Numbered from the stretch's first letter, positions 34,911 through 43,352 are shown. The stretch: 64,000 nt of DNA from a bacterium (GCA_029559475.1 JAKQBN010000061.1:1-64000), one strand, 5' to 3'. Program-made: numbers and translations. The notes: generated by a model not told the origin, from the sequence alone.

Positions 34911-35138
34911 ATGCAGAATGAAAAAGAAGCGGCTTACTGGAAAGCTGTTCAGAAATGGGCGGAAAAAGCGCAGACGCTTGTGCAGTATCAGCAGAAAAAC
35001 ATGAAATGGTTCCTTTCGCCCGAGATAGTTCAGTGGTGCACGCCGAGCTACGAAAGTGAAGTGTCACAGCTTGAAAGAGAGGTCGAAAGACTCGAAAAAG
35101 AAGCTGACAGACTGGAAGTAGAAGCAGGATTAAACTAA
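34911..35138 (+). CDS. Small coiled-coil protein
   Basis: This 75-residue protein starts at ATG 34911, where GGAGG stands five bases away; an upstream GTG at 34905 is unlikely. The C-terminal half is a strong heptad coiled coil (SQLEREVERLEKEADRLEVEAG). The N-terminal half is rich in W, K and Q. It lies between a zinc-ribbon and a membrane-anchored acidic protein in one unit. Confidence 0.65.
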   Translation: MQNEKEAAYWKAVQKWAEKAQTLVQYQQKNMKWFLSPEIVQWCTPSYESEVSQLEREVERLEKEADRLEVEAGLN

Positions 35139-35155
35139 ACAAAAAGAGGTGAAAA

Positions 35156-35371
35156 ATGAGCTTAGGGAAAGCTTTGCTTATCGGAGCTGCGGGGCTCGCG
35201 GCGGGATTATTAATAGCCGCATGGGCGGAAACAATGGACAGTGACTCATCAGATACTGATACGGATCTCGATCTTGACGATACCGGAGATTACACATATA
35301 TCGGTGATTCGGATGAAACAATCGAAAGTGAGACTGATGAAACTTTGACAGACCAGATTCCGCAGGTATGA
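35156..35371 (+). CDS. Small membrane-anchored acidic protein
   Basis: This 71-residue protein has one hydrophobic glycine/alanine-rich helix at residues 4-25 (LGKALLIGAAGLAAGLLIAA), then an acidic tail rich in D, E, S and T with no lysine or arginine. It looks like an inner-membrane anchor with a highly negative tail, of the kind that can mimic DNA or bind metals; that is speculation. RBS AGAGGTG precedes the ATG and a terminator follows. Confidence 0.6.
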   Translation: MSLGKALLIGAAGLAAGLLIAAWAETMDSDSSDTDTDLDLDDTGDYTYIGDSDETIESETDETLTDQIPQV

Positions 35372-35373
35372 AA

Positions 35374-35395
35374 AAGGCGGGTAATTCCGCCTTTT
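35374..35395 (+). terminator. Terminator after the small-protein trio
   Basis: AAGGCGG and CCGCCTT form a 7-bp stem around GTAATT, with a short T run. It separates the trio from the following TPR/UDG cassette. An 8-bp inverted repeat (TATCCATG 35395-35402 with CATGGATA 35429-35436) follows in the next gap. Confidence 0.7.
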
Positions 35396-35495
35396 ATCCA
35401 TGCGATTCTAGCAGACGTTATTATGATTCATGGATATACAATGGTATCATTGGAACTTAGAATCTCAAACTTAAATTAAAAGAAAGGAAATATTT

Positions 35496-36032
35496 ATGAA
35501 AAACGAAATCTATGACAAAACCAGGCTGCAAAGTGCCTTTGACAATCTTGACACTATACTCACGGAGTTAGATGTTAAAGATGAGTGTAGTAAGTTGTAT
35601 AGCTTTATCGAATTTAAAGACTATGAAAAAGCCCTCGAAAGAGCCGAACTGATTATCATGAAACTACTGCCTAAATTCTGTACTAAGGAAGGCGAATTCT
35701 GCGAAGTTGATCAGTTTGTTATACTTGATTTTACTTATGCTATGTATGGCAAAGGATATTCTCTGTTCAAGCTCGGTAAATATTCTCAGGCTTATTTATA
35801 CTTTAAAGATGTTTTTGACACTCTTCAGGAAAACTGCATTAGGCCTACCGGCGATCTGTTCTATTATATGGCTAAATCAAAACAGCTTTCAGATGATTTT
35901 GGTAAAGCATCGGCATTTTCATCAGGAAAGTTCTCAGGCTTCATGAAGCTTTTAGGACCCGAATTCCCTACCATTCCTGGAAATATGCGTGAACCAATTA
36001 AAAAACTAAAAAAGAAAGGTGATAAAAAATGA
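35496..36032 (+). CDS. TPR-like protein, cassette copy 1
   Basis: This 178-residue helical protein has TPR-like repeats (FKDYEKALERAELIIMKLL and LGKYSQAYLYFKDVFDTLQE). It shares the element YxKALxRAExI and the overall layout with the protein at 43651-44088, so the two are paralogues. Its stop overlaps the start of the UDG-like gene by four bases (ATGA), which implies coupled expression. Function unknown; a protein-binding adaptor for its neighbour is inferred. Confidence 0.6.
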   Translation: MKNEIYDKTRLQSAFDNLDTILTELDVKDECSKLYSFIEFKDYEKALERAELIIMKLLPKFCTKEGEFCEVDQFVILDFTYAMYGKGYSLFKLGKYSQAYLYFKDVFDTLQENCIRPTGDLFYYMAKSKQLSDDFGKASAFSSGKFSGFMKLLGPEFPTIPGNMREPIKKLKKKGDKK

Positions 36033-36538
36033 TCATTCACGACTATTGCAAAAACTGTCCGTATTATCTAATAAATATGGCCGATAAGGGCTCACTGTCA
36101 AAAGAGGATAACGGTTCGGACACTATACTTGTTTTTCAGTCACCCGGCCGAAAAGAATGGGTAAATAAAAAGCCTTTAAGCTCAGACTCTCCCCGTTCAT
36201 GTAACGGGATCGTGTCGCGTTCCTGGGAAAGAACAGGAAGAAAGCGCGAAGAATTCGATATAACCAATGCGGTTCAATGCTATCCCGGTCAGGATCAGAA
36301 AACCAAACGCGATCTCCCGCCCGATCCCAAAGCCGTAGAACAATGCCTGTACTGCCTAGAGAAAGAAATTCTGTCTAAAAAGTATAAGATCGTTATTGCC
36401 TTCGGGAAAACTGCCGAAAAATCAGTGAACAGGATCGTTGAAAAACATAATCTTGATACTATCGTGATCAATTCTAAGCATCCTGTGGCAGGCGTAATAA
36501 AAAGAGATATTGATAATTTATGGACAAAGAAACAATAA
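36029..36538 (+). CDS. Uracil-DNA-glycosylase-superfamily protein, family 4/5-like with Fe-S cysteines, cassette copy 1
   Basis: This 169-residue protein follows the layout of family 4/5 uracil-DNA glycosylases: CKNCPYY at the N-terminus (Cys7, Cys10), a TILVFQSPGRKEW strand-loop in place of the usual GExPG, DITNAVQCYPGQDQ (Cys84), a later Cys (106 or 109), KIVIAFGKTAEK, and a final SKHPVAG (His151). Four cysteines could hold a 4Fe-4S cluster, as in family 4. The acidic catalytic position of the GExPG motif is altered, so activity is uncertain. It overlaps the TPR gene and precedes the DnaB-like gene. Confidence 0.65.
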   Translation: MIIHDYCKNCPYYLINMADKGSLSKEDNGSDTILVFQSPGRKEWVNKKPLSSDSPRSCNGIVSRSWERTGRKREEFDITNAVQCYPGQDQKTKRDLPPDPKAVEQCLYCLEKEILSKKYKIVIAFGKTAEKSVNRIVEKHNLDTIVINSKHPVAGVIKRDIDNLWTKKQ

Positions 36539-36549
36539 AAGGGGAATTT

Positions 36550-37272
36550 ATGGATACTCTCTTAAGCGGTATTGATACAATAGACAGCGGACTGGAAGGA
36601 TTTTCATTAGGAGAAATGGTTATCTCCGCTTCCAGGCCCGGGCATGGCAATATCTACCTTCTGTTGTCGATCGTGAGGGGAATTTATTACGACTTCATTG
36701 ATAGGTACAAATGCCTGGTTTTCTCGAACTCTGAAAAAAGCAGGCTAAAACCTTTACAGCCCGGAGATGAAGATATATTTATTTACTATAAGTTCCAGAG
36801 CGATTCATTAACGGGTTTTTTCTCCGAACTTGAAGATCAGATTAAACTAAACGATACGAAGATCTTGATTATCGACTACAATGAAACCAGTTTTCAGAAG
36901 AATAAGAACTTCTTCATCGGTCTTAAAAATATAGCAGTTAGAAAAAATATTCTTATCTTCATTAAATCGTATTTGACGCGGCAGTCCGCACGAAAATCGT
37001 GGTTCAATCCTCAGATAGCAGATATTGAGGGAGCACCAGTAGTTGAAAAGATCGCGGATAAGTATATAATCATGCACCGTCTTGATGTTCTCGGTATCAA
37101 GGATGCTTCCGGGCGTGATCAGACAAATATCGTCGATATCAGGCTCTGTGCAAGAGATCTGTGCCATACAGGCTCTAAGTACATTTATTTCAACAGCGAC
37201 AAGAATATTTTCGAAAATTTCACTCCGCTTCATAACAGATACGGGTACTACTATCTTTACAGTGAAAACTAA
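36550..37272 (+). CDS. DnaB-like RecA-fold protein with degenerate Walker A
   Basis: This 240-residue protein begins like the C-terminal domain of DnaB helicases (SGIDTIDSGLEGFSLGEMVISASRPGHGN). The lysine of Walker A is replaced: DnaB-type RPSMGK becomes RPGHGN (residues 29-34). The Walker B-like strand is kept as KILIIDYNE (about 107-115). A HR-x-D motif (IIMHRLDVLG) follows. It probably keeps the fold but not normal ATP hydrolysis, or it binds nucleotide differently. The start at 36550 is preferred over 36520 because GGGG lies just upstream. It forms an operon with the UDG-like gene. Confidence 0.6.
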   Translation: MDTLLSGIDTIDSGLEGFSLGEMVISASRPGHGNIYLLLSIVRGIYYDFIDRYKCLVFSNSEKSRLKPLQPGDEDIFIYYKFQSDSLTGFFSELEDQIKLNDTKILIIDYNETSFQKNKNFFIGLKNIAVRKNILIFIKSYLTRQSARKSWFNPQIADIEGAPVVEKIADKYIIMHRLDVLGIKDASGRDQTNIVDIRLCARDLCHTGSKYIYFNSDKNIFENFTPLHNRYGYYYLYSEN

Positions 37273-37304
37273 GACAGCAAAATAAATAATTTAAGGGAGA
37301 ATTT

Positions 37305-37652
37305 ATGACTATCCATTATTCAAAGCAAATTTACAGCGAATTAGCCACTATCAAAGCTGAATTTGACAGGATTGCTGAAAATTTATACAAAATAAAAAAG
37401 AAGTATTATGCAATAAATTTCGACATCTCTGAGAATGAAAAGCTCGAAGAGGAGATATTCAAAAACGAGTGCGCCCTGGAAGCTCTCGAAGACACCGATG
37501 AAGAAATTTTATCAAAGATCCGTAATAAGATCGCAGGATTACAGAAAAGAATAGAAGATAATAAAAACCAAGATACGATACTGAAAAGCATTGATGATAT
37601 TTTCTTGGATATTGATCAGAAAATTCAGATTCTGGATCACCAGATCGATTGA
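37305..37652 (+). CDS. Coiled-coil protein, unknown function
   Basis: This 115-residue protein is predicted to be entirely helical with long heptads (ELATIKAEFDRIAENLYKIK, RNKIAGLQKRIEDNKNQDT). It has no cysteine cluster and no membrane segment. It follows the DnaB-like gene by 32 bases with GGGAG as ribosome binding site. I do not recognise a family. Confidence 0.5.
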   Translation: MTIHYSKQIYSELATIKAEFDRIAENLYKIKKKYYAINFDISENEKLEEEIFKNECALEALEDTDEEILSKIRNKIAGLQKRIEDNKNQDTILKSIDDIFLDIDQKIQILDHQID

Positions 37653-37726
37653 GCATGACCCGTTCATTGAAATAGAATCAGACCTTTTACTGAAAACTCA
37701 CTAAATTTTAATTAAACGGAGTAATT

Positions 37727-37942
37727 ATGAAAAACAACCATAAAATCAGCTTCATAAAGCCTGTACCTTATGCAGTGCCTGACTTAAGATTCTGCAATAT
37801 ATATTGCTTTAAAGAAATTATCATGCCTGATGACCGGATTGGCAATATCGGTGATTCATGGACATATTGTGTAATCGATTCGCAGGAAATATTTTATAAT
37901 CCTTTATGTAAATCAAACGGAGACTATAGCTATGAATGCTGA
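37727..37942 (+). CDS. Small hypothetical protein (71 residues)
   Basis: A short frame with a GGAG site 7 bases before the ATG and a four-cysteine composition (FCNIYC, YC, LC) without a clear zinc pattern. Its end overlaps the next frame by 11 bases. It may be a real island protein, but no family is recognised. Confidence 0.4.
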   Translation: MKNNHKISFIKPVPYAVPDLRFCNIYCFKEIIMPDDRIGNIGDSWTYCVIDSQEIFYNPLCKSNGDYSYEC

Positions 37943-38348
37943 AAAAGAAATTACAGATAAGATTTTTTTTAAAAATCCCAGAACCGGAGAAACTCAGACT
38001 GTAGGCAGTAACTTAAACATCATATTTGGAGTGTTTTCCGTAATGTGCGGAATACCATTATTTATCAGAAGGCTTAACTCATGGGGATATGTTATGCTAG
38101 CTTTACAAAGCGTGTATATGCTCCTATACCCTCAGTTCAGAGAAGGCGATTATTGCTCGATCTTTTTTTTACTTTTCGTTGAAATCATAATCAGCTTATA
38201 TTTAGGCATCAAAGGTAACAGGCTCCTTACGATCTATTACTTTGAGAACGGGTGGATTATGGAAAATCCTCATAATGAAATGGTCCGGAACACATTCAAA
38301 AAATGGAAACTTGAACCTGAAGTAATCCCTCGCAAGGGAGTCAAATGA
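37932..38348 (+). CDS. Small integral membrane protein, unknown function
   Basis: This 138-residue protein has three hydrophobic segments (LNIIFGVFSVMCGIPLFI, YVMLALQSVYMLLY, IFFLLFVEIIISLYLGI). The C-terminus (VRNTFKKWKLEPEVIPRKGVK) is soluble and basic. The ATG overlaps the preceding small gene. Its TGA is immediately followed in frame by the truncated Nudix coding sequence, which marks a rearrangement point. Confidence 0.5.
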   Translation: MNAEKEITDKIFFKNPRTGETQTVGSNLNIIFGVFSVMCGIPLFIRRLNSWGYVMLALQSVYMLLYPQFREGDYCSIFFLLFVEIIISLYLGIKGNRLLTIYYFENGWIMENPHNEMVRNTFKKWKLEPEVIPRKGVK

Positions 38349-38765
38349 AAAACAGAAAAGAACAAATTTCTATGCTACAAATGTAATGGCAACGAAACAA
38401 GGCTACACAACCTGCGATCTGTCGGTATCGGAGGTCATACCGACAGGCAGGACTGTGTGAATTGCGATAATTACACAACTATTCTCAACTGCGCAGAGCG
38501 CGAATTATTCGAAGAGATCTCACTCAGAATCGATAAGAACAGACTCAAATTCATCGGGATCATCAACGACGATAAAACCGAAGTAGGCTCAGTACACTTC
38601 GGAGCCGTTTTCTTATACAAACTCGATGATATTGAAAAAATAAAAAACACTACCGAAATCGAATCATACCAATGGCTGAGCATGAAAGAGATTGACGGTA
38701 CAGATAATCTTGAAGAATGGAGCAGAATAGCTATGATCCTGTATAAAGATTTTTTCCTAAAATGA
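38349..38765 (+). pseudogene. 5'-truncated Nudix hydrolase
   Basis: Directly after the TGA of the preceding gene, the same frame continues as Nudix sequence: CYKCNGNETRLHNLRSVGIGGH, then a Nudix box with spaced GGH...AERELFEEI, and a C-terminal VHFGAVFLYKL. The R-L-H-N-L-x-S-V-G-I-G-G-H stretch belongs to Nudix proteins that normally have about 60 more residues before it. No ATG, GTG or TTG in a useful place restores the N-terminus (a GTG at 38457 starts inside the box). I call it a remnant whose 5' part was deleted. Confidence 0.7.
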
Positions 38766-38777
38766 AAATTATTCAGC

Positions 38778-38807
38778 TTGACTTTACCTCCCGGAAAATT
38801 GCATATT
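38778..38807 (+). promoter_or_regulatory. Promoter of the second UDG-like gene
   Basis: TTGACT (38778-38783), 18-base spacer, CATATT (38802-38807), 28 bases before the ATG at 38836. A GAGAGG ribosome binding site follows. It marks the start of a new transcription unit after the Nudix remnant. Confidence 0.6.
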
Positions 38808-38835
38808 TACACAACCTGAATCGAGAGGTAAAAGG

Positions 38836-39765
38836 ATGGCGATTGTTAATGTTGAATATTGTGGTAATGTAATAATTCCTTCTTTGGATATCGAAATTAC
38901 CAACCAGCACATCATAAATGCAACGGAGTTTAATTTAAATATTTTTAAACGACAAGGCATTACTTTTACTGGAACTGGGCAAAATATTTCACAAGTTGAT
39001 ATTGATTTTGATCCGAGTAAAAATGCCGTTCCAGATGTATGGAGGTATACAATAAAAATTGATAAAAAAAGATGTTTATCACTCGTAAAATCAAAAGTAG
39101 GTTACAGAACATGCCACGTTGAAGCATGTAAGAACTTCCTCAATAACAAAAATTTTCCTCAAGATGTAGATATTGCAAAATGCATTTCAAATGCAAAATG
39201 CAAATTTTATAAAAAATACCCAGTTATCCTTCTCCTTCTCGAATCTCCTCATAAAAATGAGTATACTAATGCTTTCATTCAAATCGCACCAGCGCAAAAA
39301 AGTACAGGAAAATGCATAGAGAGTAATATAATAAGTCTAATAGAAGAAATAAATAAGCGCATAAATCCTCAATTACCCATAAATACAAACTACAAGCTGA
39401 TAATAGCAAATCCTATACCGTTTCAAACTTCATTACACATTTTAAAAAATAAAGATTCAGGATTTGATGATAACCAAAGAAAGTTAAGAGATAGAATTTG
39501 GAAATCACTCTGGCATCAAAATAGCTTAAGATACAATTTTCTAAATCGTCTGAACAACGATTACAAGCCCGATCTTGTTATAAATGCCTGTACAGAAAAT
39601 CTGCAACCTTTGGTTTCCTGTTGCATAATTTGCGGAACTTGCTATCCTTTAGTTGAAACCAAACACCCAGCTAATCATTGGAATAAATATACAAAAAATA
39701 ATAAAAGCAAATTCACTCCTGCGGAAATTCTGAAACTTAGATTTGGAATAGAAGTGATCAGATAA
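38836..39765 (+). CDS. UDG-fold-like protein next to a DNA methyltransferase
   Basis: This 309-residue protein has an N-terminal region of unknown fold, a four-cysteine cluster (CHVEACKNF then KCISNAKC, about residues 95-125), and a C-terminal domain with strand motifs ILLLLESPHKNEY, LIIANPIPFQTSL, LVINACTEN and ETKHPANHW that recall the uracil-DNA-glycosylase superfamily (GExPG..., NVV..., HP). It lacks a clear copy of any catalytic motif. It sits immediately upstream of the methyltransferase. The call is by pattern; a fold comparison would settle it. Confidence 0.5.
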   Translation: MAIVNVEYCGNVIIPSLDIEITNQHIINATEFNLNIFKRQGITFTGTGQNISQVDIDFDPSKNAVPDVWRYTIKIDKKRCLSLVKSKVGYRTCHVEACKNFLNNKNFPQDVDIAKCISNAKCKFYKKYPVILLLLESPHKNEYTNAFIQIAPAQKSTGKCIESNIISLIEEINKRINPQLPINTNYKLIIANPIPFQTSLHILKNKDSGFDDNQRKLRDRIWKSLWHQNSLRYNFLNRLNNDYKPDLVINACTENLQPLVSCCIICGTCYPLVETKHPANHWNKYTKNNKSKFTPAEILKLRFGIEVIR

Positions 39766-39797
39766 TTCATTTCTCTATCATAACTCCTAATTTTTCT

Positions 39798-39826
39798 TTG
39801 ACTTAAACCCTCATTCTTTGTAAATT
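39798..39826 (+). promoter_or_regulatory. Possible promoter of the methyltransferase gene
   Basis: TTGACT (39798-39803), a 17-base spacer and TAAATT (39821-39826) lie 32 bases before the ATG at 39859, between the UDG-like gene and the methyltransferase. The -10 box is weaker than others in this window. Confidence 0.45.
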
Positions 39827-39858
39827 CAGGTTATATTTTATAAAGGATCAACCCACAG

Positions 39859-42264
39859 ATGAGTTTATATGAAAAATTACAAAAAGCTACAAGCGAAGAA
39901 GATGTTAAAGACGCATATATCAAAGCTCTGGGATTAAAAAACTACTCGAAAAATCTGATTGACCTGCAAACAAAAGAAATCTGGTTTGAAGCAAAAGATA
40001 CGAAAAGAAATTCAACGTACGCTATGTTCACACAATTGATGCATTATGTTCAGGCCGCTTTGAACAAAGGCGAATATATTCCGCCATTTTTGGCAGTAAT
40101 TGATACCGAAAAAGCAGCGATAATGAAAAGCTCGGATGTTATACCTTTCTTAGCAAAGAAAACAATAAAATGGGGTAAATCTGCGAGCCAGTACACACAA
40201 GAAGCGCTTGATGAAATCTCAACACATATCGGTACTCATTTTGTTTCGTTTAAAATATCTACGCATGAAGAAGAATTTATTAGCACTGTAAAAGAAGCTA
40301 TAAAATCAGGCGATATAATCAGGACTAATATCACTCCTGATAACCTCAAGCAGGTATTTGATAAATGGGTATCTATGATAGGCAGGGAAATAAAAGAAGT
40401 CGATGAGAAAGATTATGCTTTGCTATTCTACGCGGATATTATGCACGATGGGGTAATGGCAACTCATAGTAATTTAACTGCTCAACTGCTACATAAAAAC
40501 GACGCCCCGGTATTTAGCTTAAATGGGCACTTATACGAGCTTGGAAACAAGGAAGGTTACCGTCAGTTTTGGGCAATTTACCAAAAGCCACCTAAAGAGG
40601 AATACCGGAATTATTTACTTGAGAGGCGCGATAGTTTGATTCCTCTTGACGAGAGAGTATATAAAGGCGGCTATTACACACCTTTGAATGTCGTAGATAA
40701 GGCTTACGATAAACTTACTGAAACATTAGGCAAGAACTGGCAGAAAGATTACATAGTTTGGGATATGTGTTGCGGGGTAGGAAATTTAGAGGTTAAGCAT
40801 AGTAATCATCGAAATATTTTTATGTCAACATTGGATATGGCCGATGTTGATATTATGCAAGCTACAAAAACCTGCGTGGCAGCCCAGCGTTTTCAATATG
40901 ATTATTTAAACGACGATATCACAGATAATGGACAAATTGATTATACCCTCACAAATAAAGTACCTTCAAGTTTACTGAAAGCTATAAAGGAAGAAAAAAA
41001 GATTTTAGTGTTGATTAATCCTCCCTATGCTGAATCAACAAGTTCAGATAATATTAATACAGGAGGGGCTTCAGACTCAAGTAAGACTGGCATTGCAAAA
41101 ACAAAGCTAGCACAATCAGCTATGAGTGAGTATGGTAAAGCAAGTAATGAACTCTTTACTCAGTTTGTTGTCAGAATAGCTAAAGAAATGCCTAATGCAA
41201 CTTTAGCTATGTTTAGCACTATGAAGTATGTCAATTCTCAAACATTAGAAATATTTCGTTCTGTTTGGAATGCAAAATATTTGGATGGTTTCGTTGTACA
41301 TAGCAAAACCTTTGATGGGTTGAAAGGCGATTTTCCAATTGGATTCTTAATATGGAAAACGGATCAAAAATCAAAAACCAAACAACCCATAGTAGAAATA
41401 TCCACTGAAGTGTTAGACAGACATGTCAATCCCATTGGTGAAAAATGCTTTTACAATATTTCTAACGATTTACTTCTAACTAATTGGATAAAACGTCCCA
41501 AAACAAATGAAACAGAAGTTATCCCATTAAAAAATGCAATTACTCCTGCAACCGCGAATAAAGATTTAAGAGGAACTAAGTGGTCTAAAGATGCTCTTGC
41601 GTTTTGTTGGTGTAATGGTAATGATGTACAACAAGCTTCACGAACCGCATTATTCTCTTCTGGTTTCAATGGTGGTCATGGATTATTTGTTAATCCTGAA
41701 AATCTCTGGCAAGTCGCAATAATGTTTTCAGTTCGTCAATTAGTTAAACACACATGGGTTAATCATAATGACCAGTTTTTAATACCAACAGAGCCATTAT
41801 CTTATGAGTTTAAAACCGATTGTTTAATTTTCATGTTGTTTCATGGTAAAAATCTTTCAGCAAGTGCAAATGATCTAAAATGGAATGATAAAAAGTGGTC
41901 AATAGTAAATCATTTCATCCCCTTTACTGAAGTAGAAGTAAATTCGCCAGGCCGTTTTGAATCGGACTTTATGGTTCAGTACCTGGCTGATAAAGAGCTT
42001 TCTCCTGAAGCTAAAACAGTTTTAGATGGGGGAAGAAAATTATGGCAAAGCTATTTTTCTGAGACTGATGTTAGATCTGTACGAGATAAATACTGTCTTA
42101 ACAGAACTGATGTCGGCTGGTATCAGGTTCGTAAAGCACTTGAAGAGAGAAATGCCAGCGGAGATTTCATTCCGGTTAGTTTCAAACCCTTAGAAGAAGC
42201 ATATAAGAACTTAACCGATAAGCTGAACCCGCAAGTTTATGAGCTTGGGTTCTTGCGTAAATAA
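39859..42264 (+). CDS. N6-adenine DNA methyltransferase, type IIG/ISP-like with N-terminal nuclease-like region
   Basis: This 801-residue protein has a SAM-binding motif I (VWDMCCGVGNLE, about residue 300) and catalytic motif IV NPPYAE (about 387), typical of N6-adenine methyltransferases. The first 130 residues contain a WFEAKDTK element with E-x-K, resembling PD-(D/E)xK nucleases, so it may be a combined restriction-modification enzyme. No specificity-subunit gene is nearby; the C-terminal 250 residues could bind DNA. It is more AT-rich than the housekeeping genes around the island, in keeping with transfer. Confidence 0.75.
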   Translation: MSLYEKLQKATSEEDVKDAYIKALGLKNYSKNLIDLQTKEIWFEAKDTKRNSTYAMFTQLMHYVQAALNKGEYIPPFLAVIDTEKAAIMKSSDVIPFLAKKTIKWGKSASQYTQEALDEISTHIGTHFVSFKISTHEEEFISTVKEAIKSGDIIRTNITPDNLKQVFDKWVSMIGREIKEVDEKDYALLFYADIMHDGVMATHSNLTAQLLHKNDAPVFSLNGHLYELGNKEGYRQFWAIYQKPPKEEYRNYLLERRDSLIPLDERVYKGGYYTPLNVVDKAYDKLTETLGKNWQKDYIVWDMCCGVGNLEVKHSNHRNIFMSTLDMADVDIMQATKTCVAAQRFQYDYLNDDITDNGQIDYTLTNKVPSSLLKAIKEEKKILVLINPPYAESTSSDNINTGGASDSSKTGIAKTKLAQSAMSEYGKASNELFTQFVVRIAKEMPNATLAMFSTMKYVNSQTLEIFRSVWNAKYLDGFVVHSKTFDGLKGDFPIGFLIWKTDQKSKTKQPIVEISTEVLDRHVNPIGEKCFYNISNDLLLTNWIKRPKTNETEVIPLKNAITPATANKDLRGTKWSKDALAFCWCNGNDVQQASRTALFSSGFNGGHGLFVNPENLWQVAIMFSVRQLVKHTWVNHNDQFLIPTEPLSYEFKTDCLIFMLFHGKNLSASANDLKWNDKKWSIVNHFIPFTEVEVNSPGRFESDFMVQYLADKELSPEAKTVLDGGRKLWQSYFSETDVRSVRDKYCLNRTDVGWYQVRKALEERNASGDFIPVSFKPLEEAYKNLTDKLNPQVYELGFLRK

Positions 42265-42291
42265 ATATAAATCTTTCTCTGGAGGATGTTA

Positions 42292-43326
42292 ATGTCTGAT
42301 AACAATATACCTGAAAACAATAATAATAGTTTGGAAAATATTGCCAAAGATTACACTGAAAAAATGCTTTCTAAATCGATAAGTAATATTAATTTAGACT
42401 CTTTGAAAGGTAATTCCGATAAGATAAAAGAAATTAAAGATAAAATATCATTTCATTCAATACATAGCGAACCGGTTCTTATCACAGGTGCAAGTGGTAC
42501 AGGTAAAAGGCTCGTGGCTCATCTGATTCATAGCAACAGTATCTATAAAGAAAAGCCATACAAAGAAATAAACTGTCTGCTTTTTTCTAACGATAGGTTT
42601 AATTTTGACGAACTTATAGATCTTCCTAATGGTGGCACTATCTATATTAGTAATACTCATCAACTGCCTTTGCAAGCTCAATTAAATATAATATATCTAC
42701 TTTACGACGACTTTAAGAATGAAAAGCCCTCGATACCTAAAGTACGGTTTATCTTTAGTGCAGAGAGTAATCTCATTGAATATGTAGATAAAGGCAGCCT
42801 CCAGAAAAGCTTCTTTGATCTTATAAGTAACTTTGAAATTAAAACACCAAGTTTATACGAGATCAAAGACGATATTAAGATATTAGCTGAAAGCTTAGTT
42901 GACAAACTAAACCAAAAGTATTTAAAGCAAATTGTGTTACGTTCTGATGCCTATGCTGTTCTAAAAAATCAATTATACATGAATAATGTACATGACTTAA
43001 AGAATGTTTTGATAAAATCTTTTATTCACGCTATGTACGAAGATAATGAAATAATCATGGCTGGGGATATAAAGAAGCATTTTGAACCTTACATAATCAA
43101 ATGCATAGACGAAATACTCGTACCGATACCAATGCCTGAAAATAAGTCTCTTTCATCATACCTTGAAGAGATTAAGATCAAAATTTATGAATCTGCTTTG
43201 AACCATACTTCAAAGACTTTAGGCAAAAAGAGCCAGAAAAAAGCTAGTGAGTTTCTAAATGAAGATCAATCAACAATATCCAGGTTAGAAAATAAAAGAA
43301 AAACCAAATTTCTTAAATCACTATAA
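42292..43326 (+). CDS. NtrC-like AAA+ protein lacking the GAFTGA loop
   Basis: This 344-residue protein has Walker A GASGTGKR (about 65-72) and the following Sigma54-activation-type sequence GGTIYISNTHQLPLQAQLNIIYLL, but the loop that should carry GAFTGA is missing: the frame goes from INCLLFSNDRFNFDELIDL straight into that strand. A Fis-like helix-turn-helix is present at the C-terminus (KKASEFLNEDQSTISRLENKRK). It therefore should not activate sigma-54 polymerase. The ATG at 42292 has GGAGG 7 bases upstream; 42286 is too near. It follows the methyltransferase by 27 bases, so a joint role is likely. Confidence 0.65.
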   Translation: MSDNNIPENNNNSLENIAKDYTEKMLSKSISNINLDSLKGNSDKIKEIKDKISFHSIHSEPVLITGASGTGKRLVAHLIHSNSIYKEKPYKEINCLLFSNDRFNFDELIDLPNGGTIYISNTHQLPLQAQLNIIYLLYDDFKNEKPSIPKVRFIFSAESNLIEYVDKGSLQKSFFDLISNFEIKTPSLYEIKDDIKILAESLVDKLNQKYLKQIVLRSDAYAVLKNQLYMNNVHDLKNVLIKSFIHAMYEDNEIIMAGDIKKHFEPYIIKCIDEILVPIPMPENKSLSSYLEEIKIKIYESALNHTSKTLGKKSQKKASEFLNEDQSTISRLENKRKTKFLKSL

Positions 43327-43352
43327 TAATTTTTCACTTACATCAATTATAT

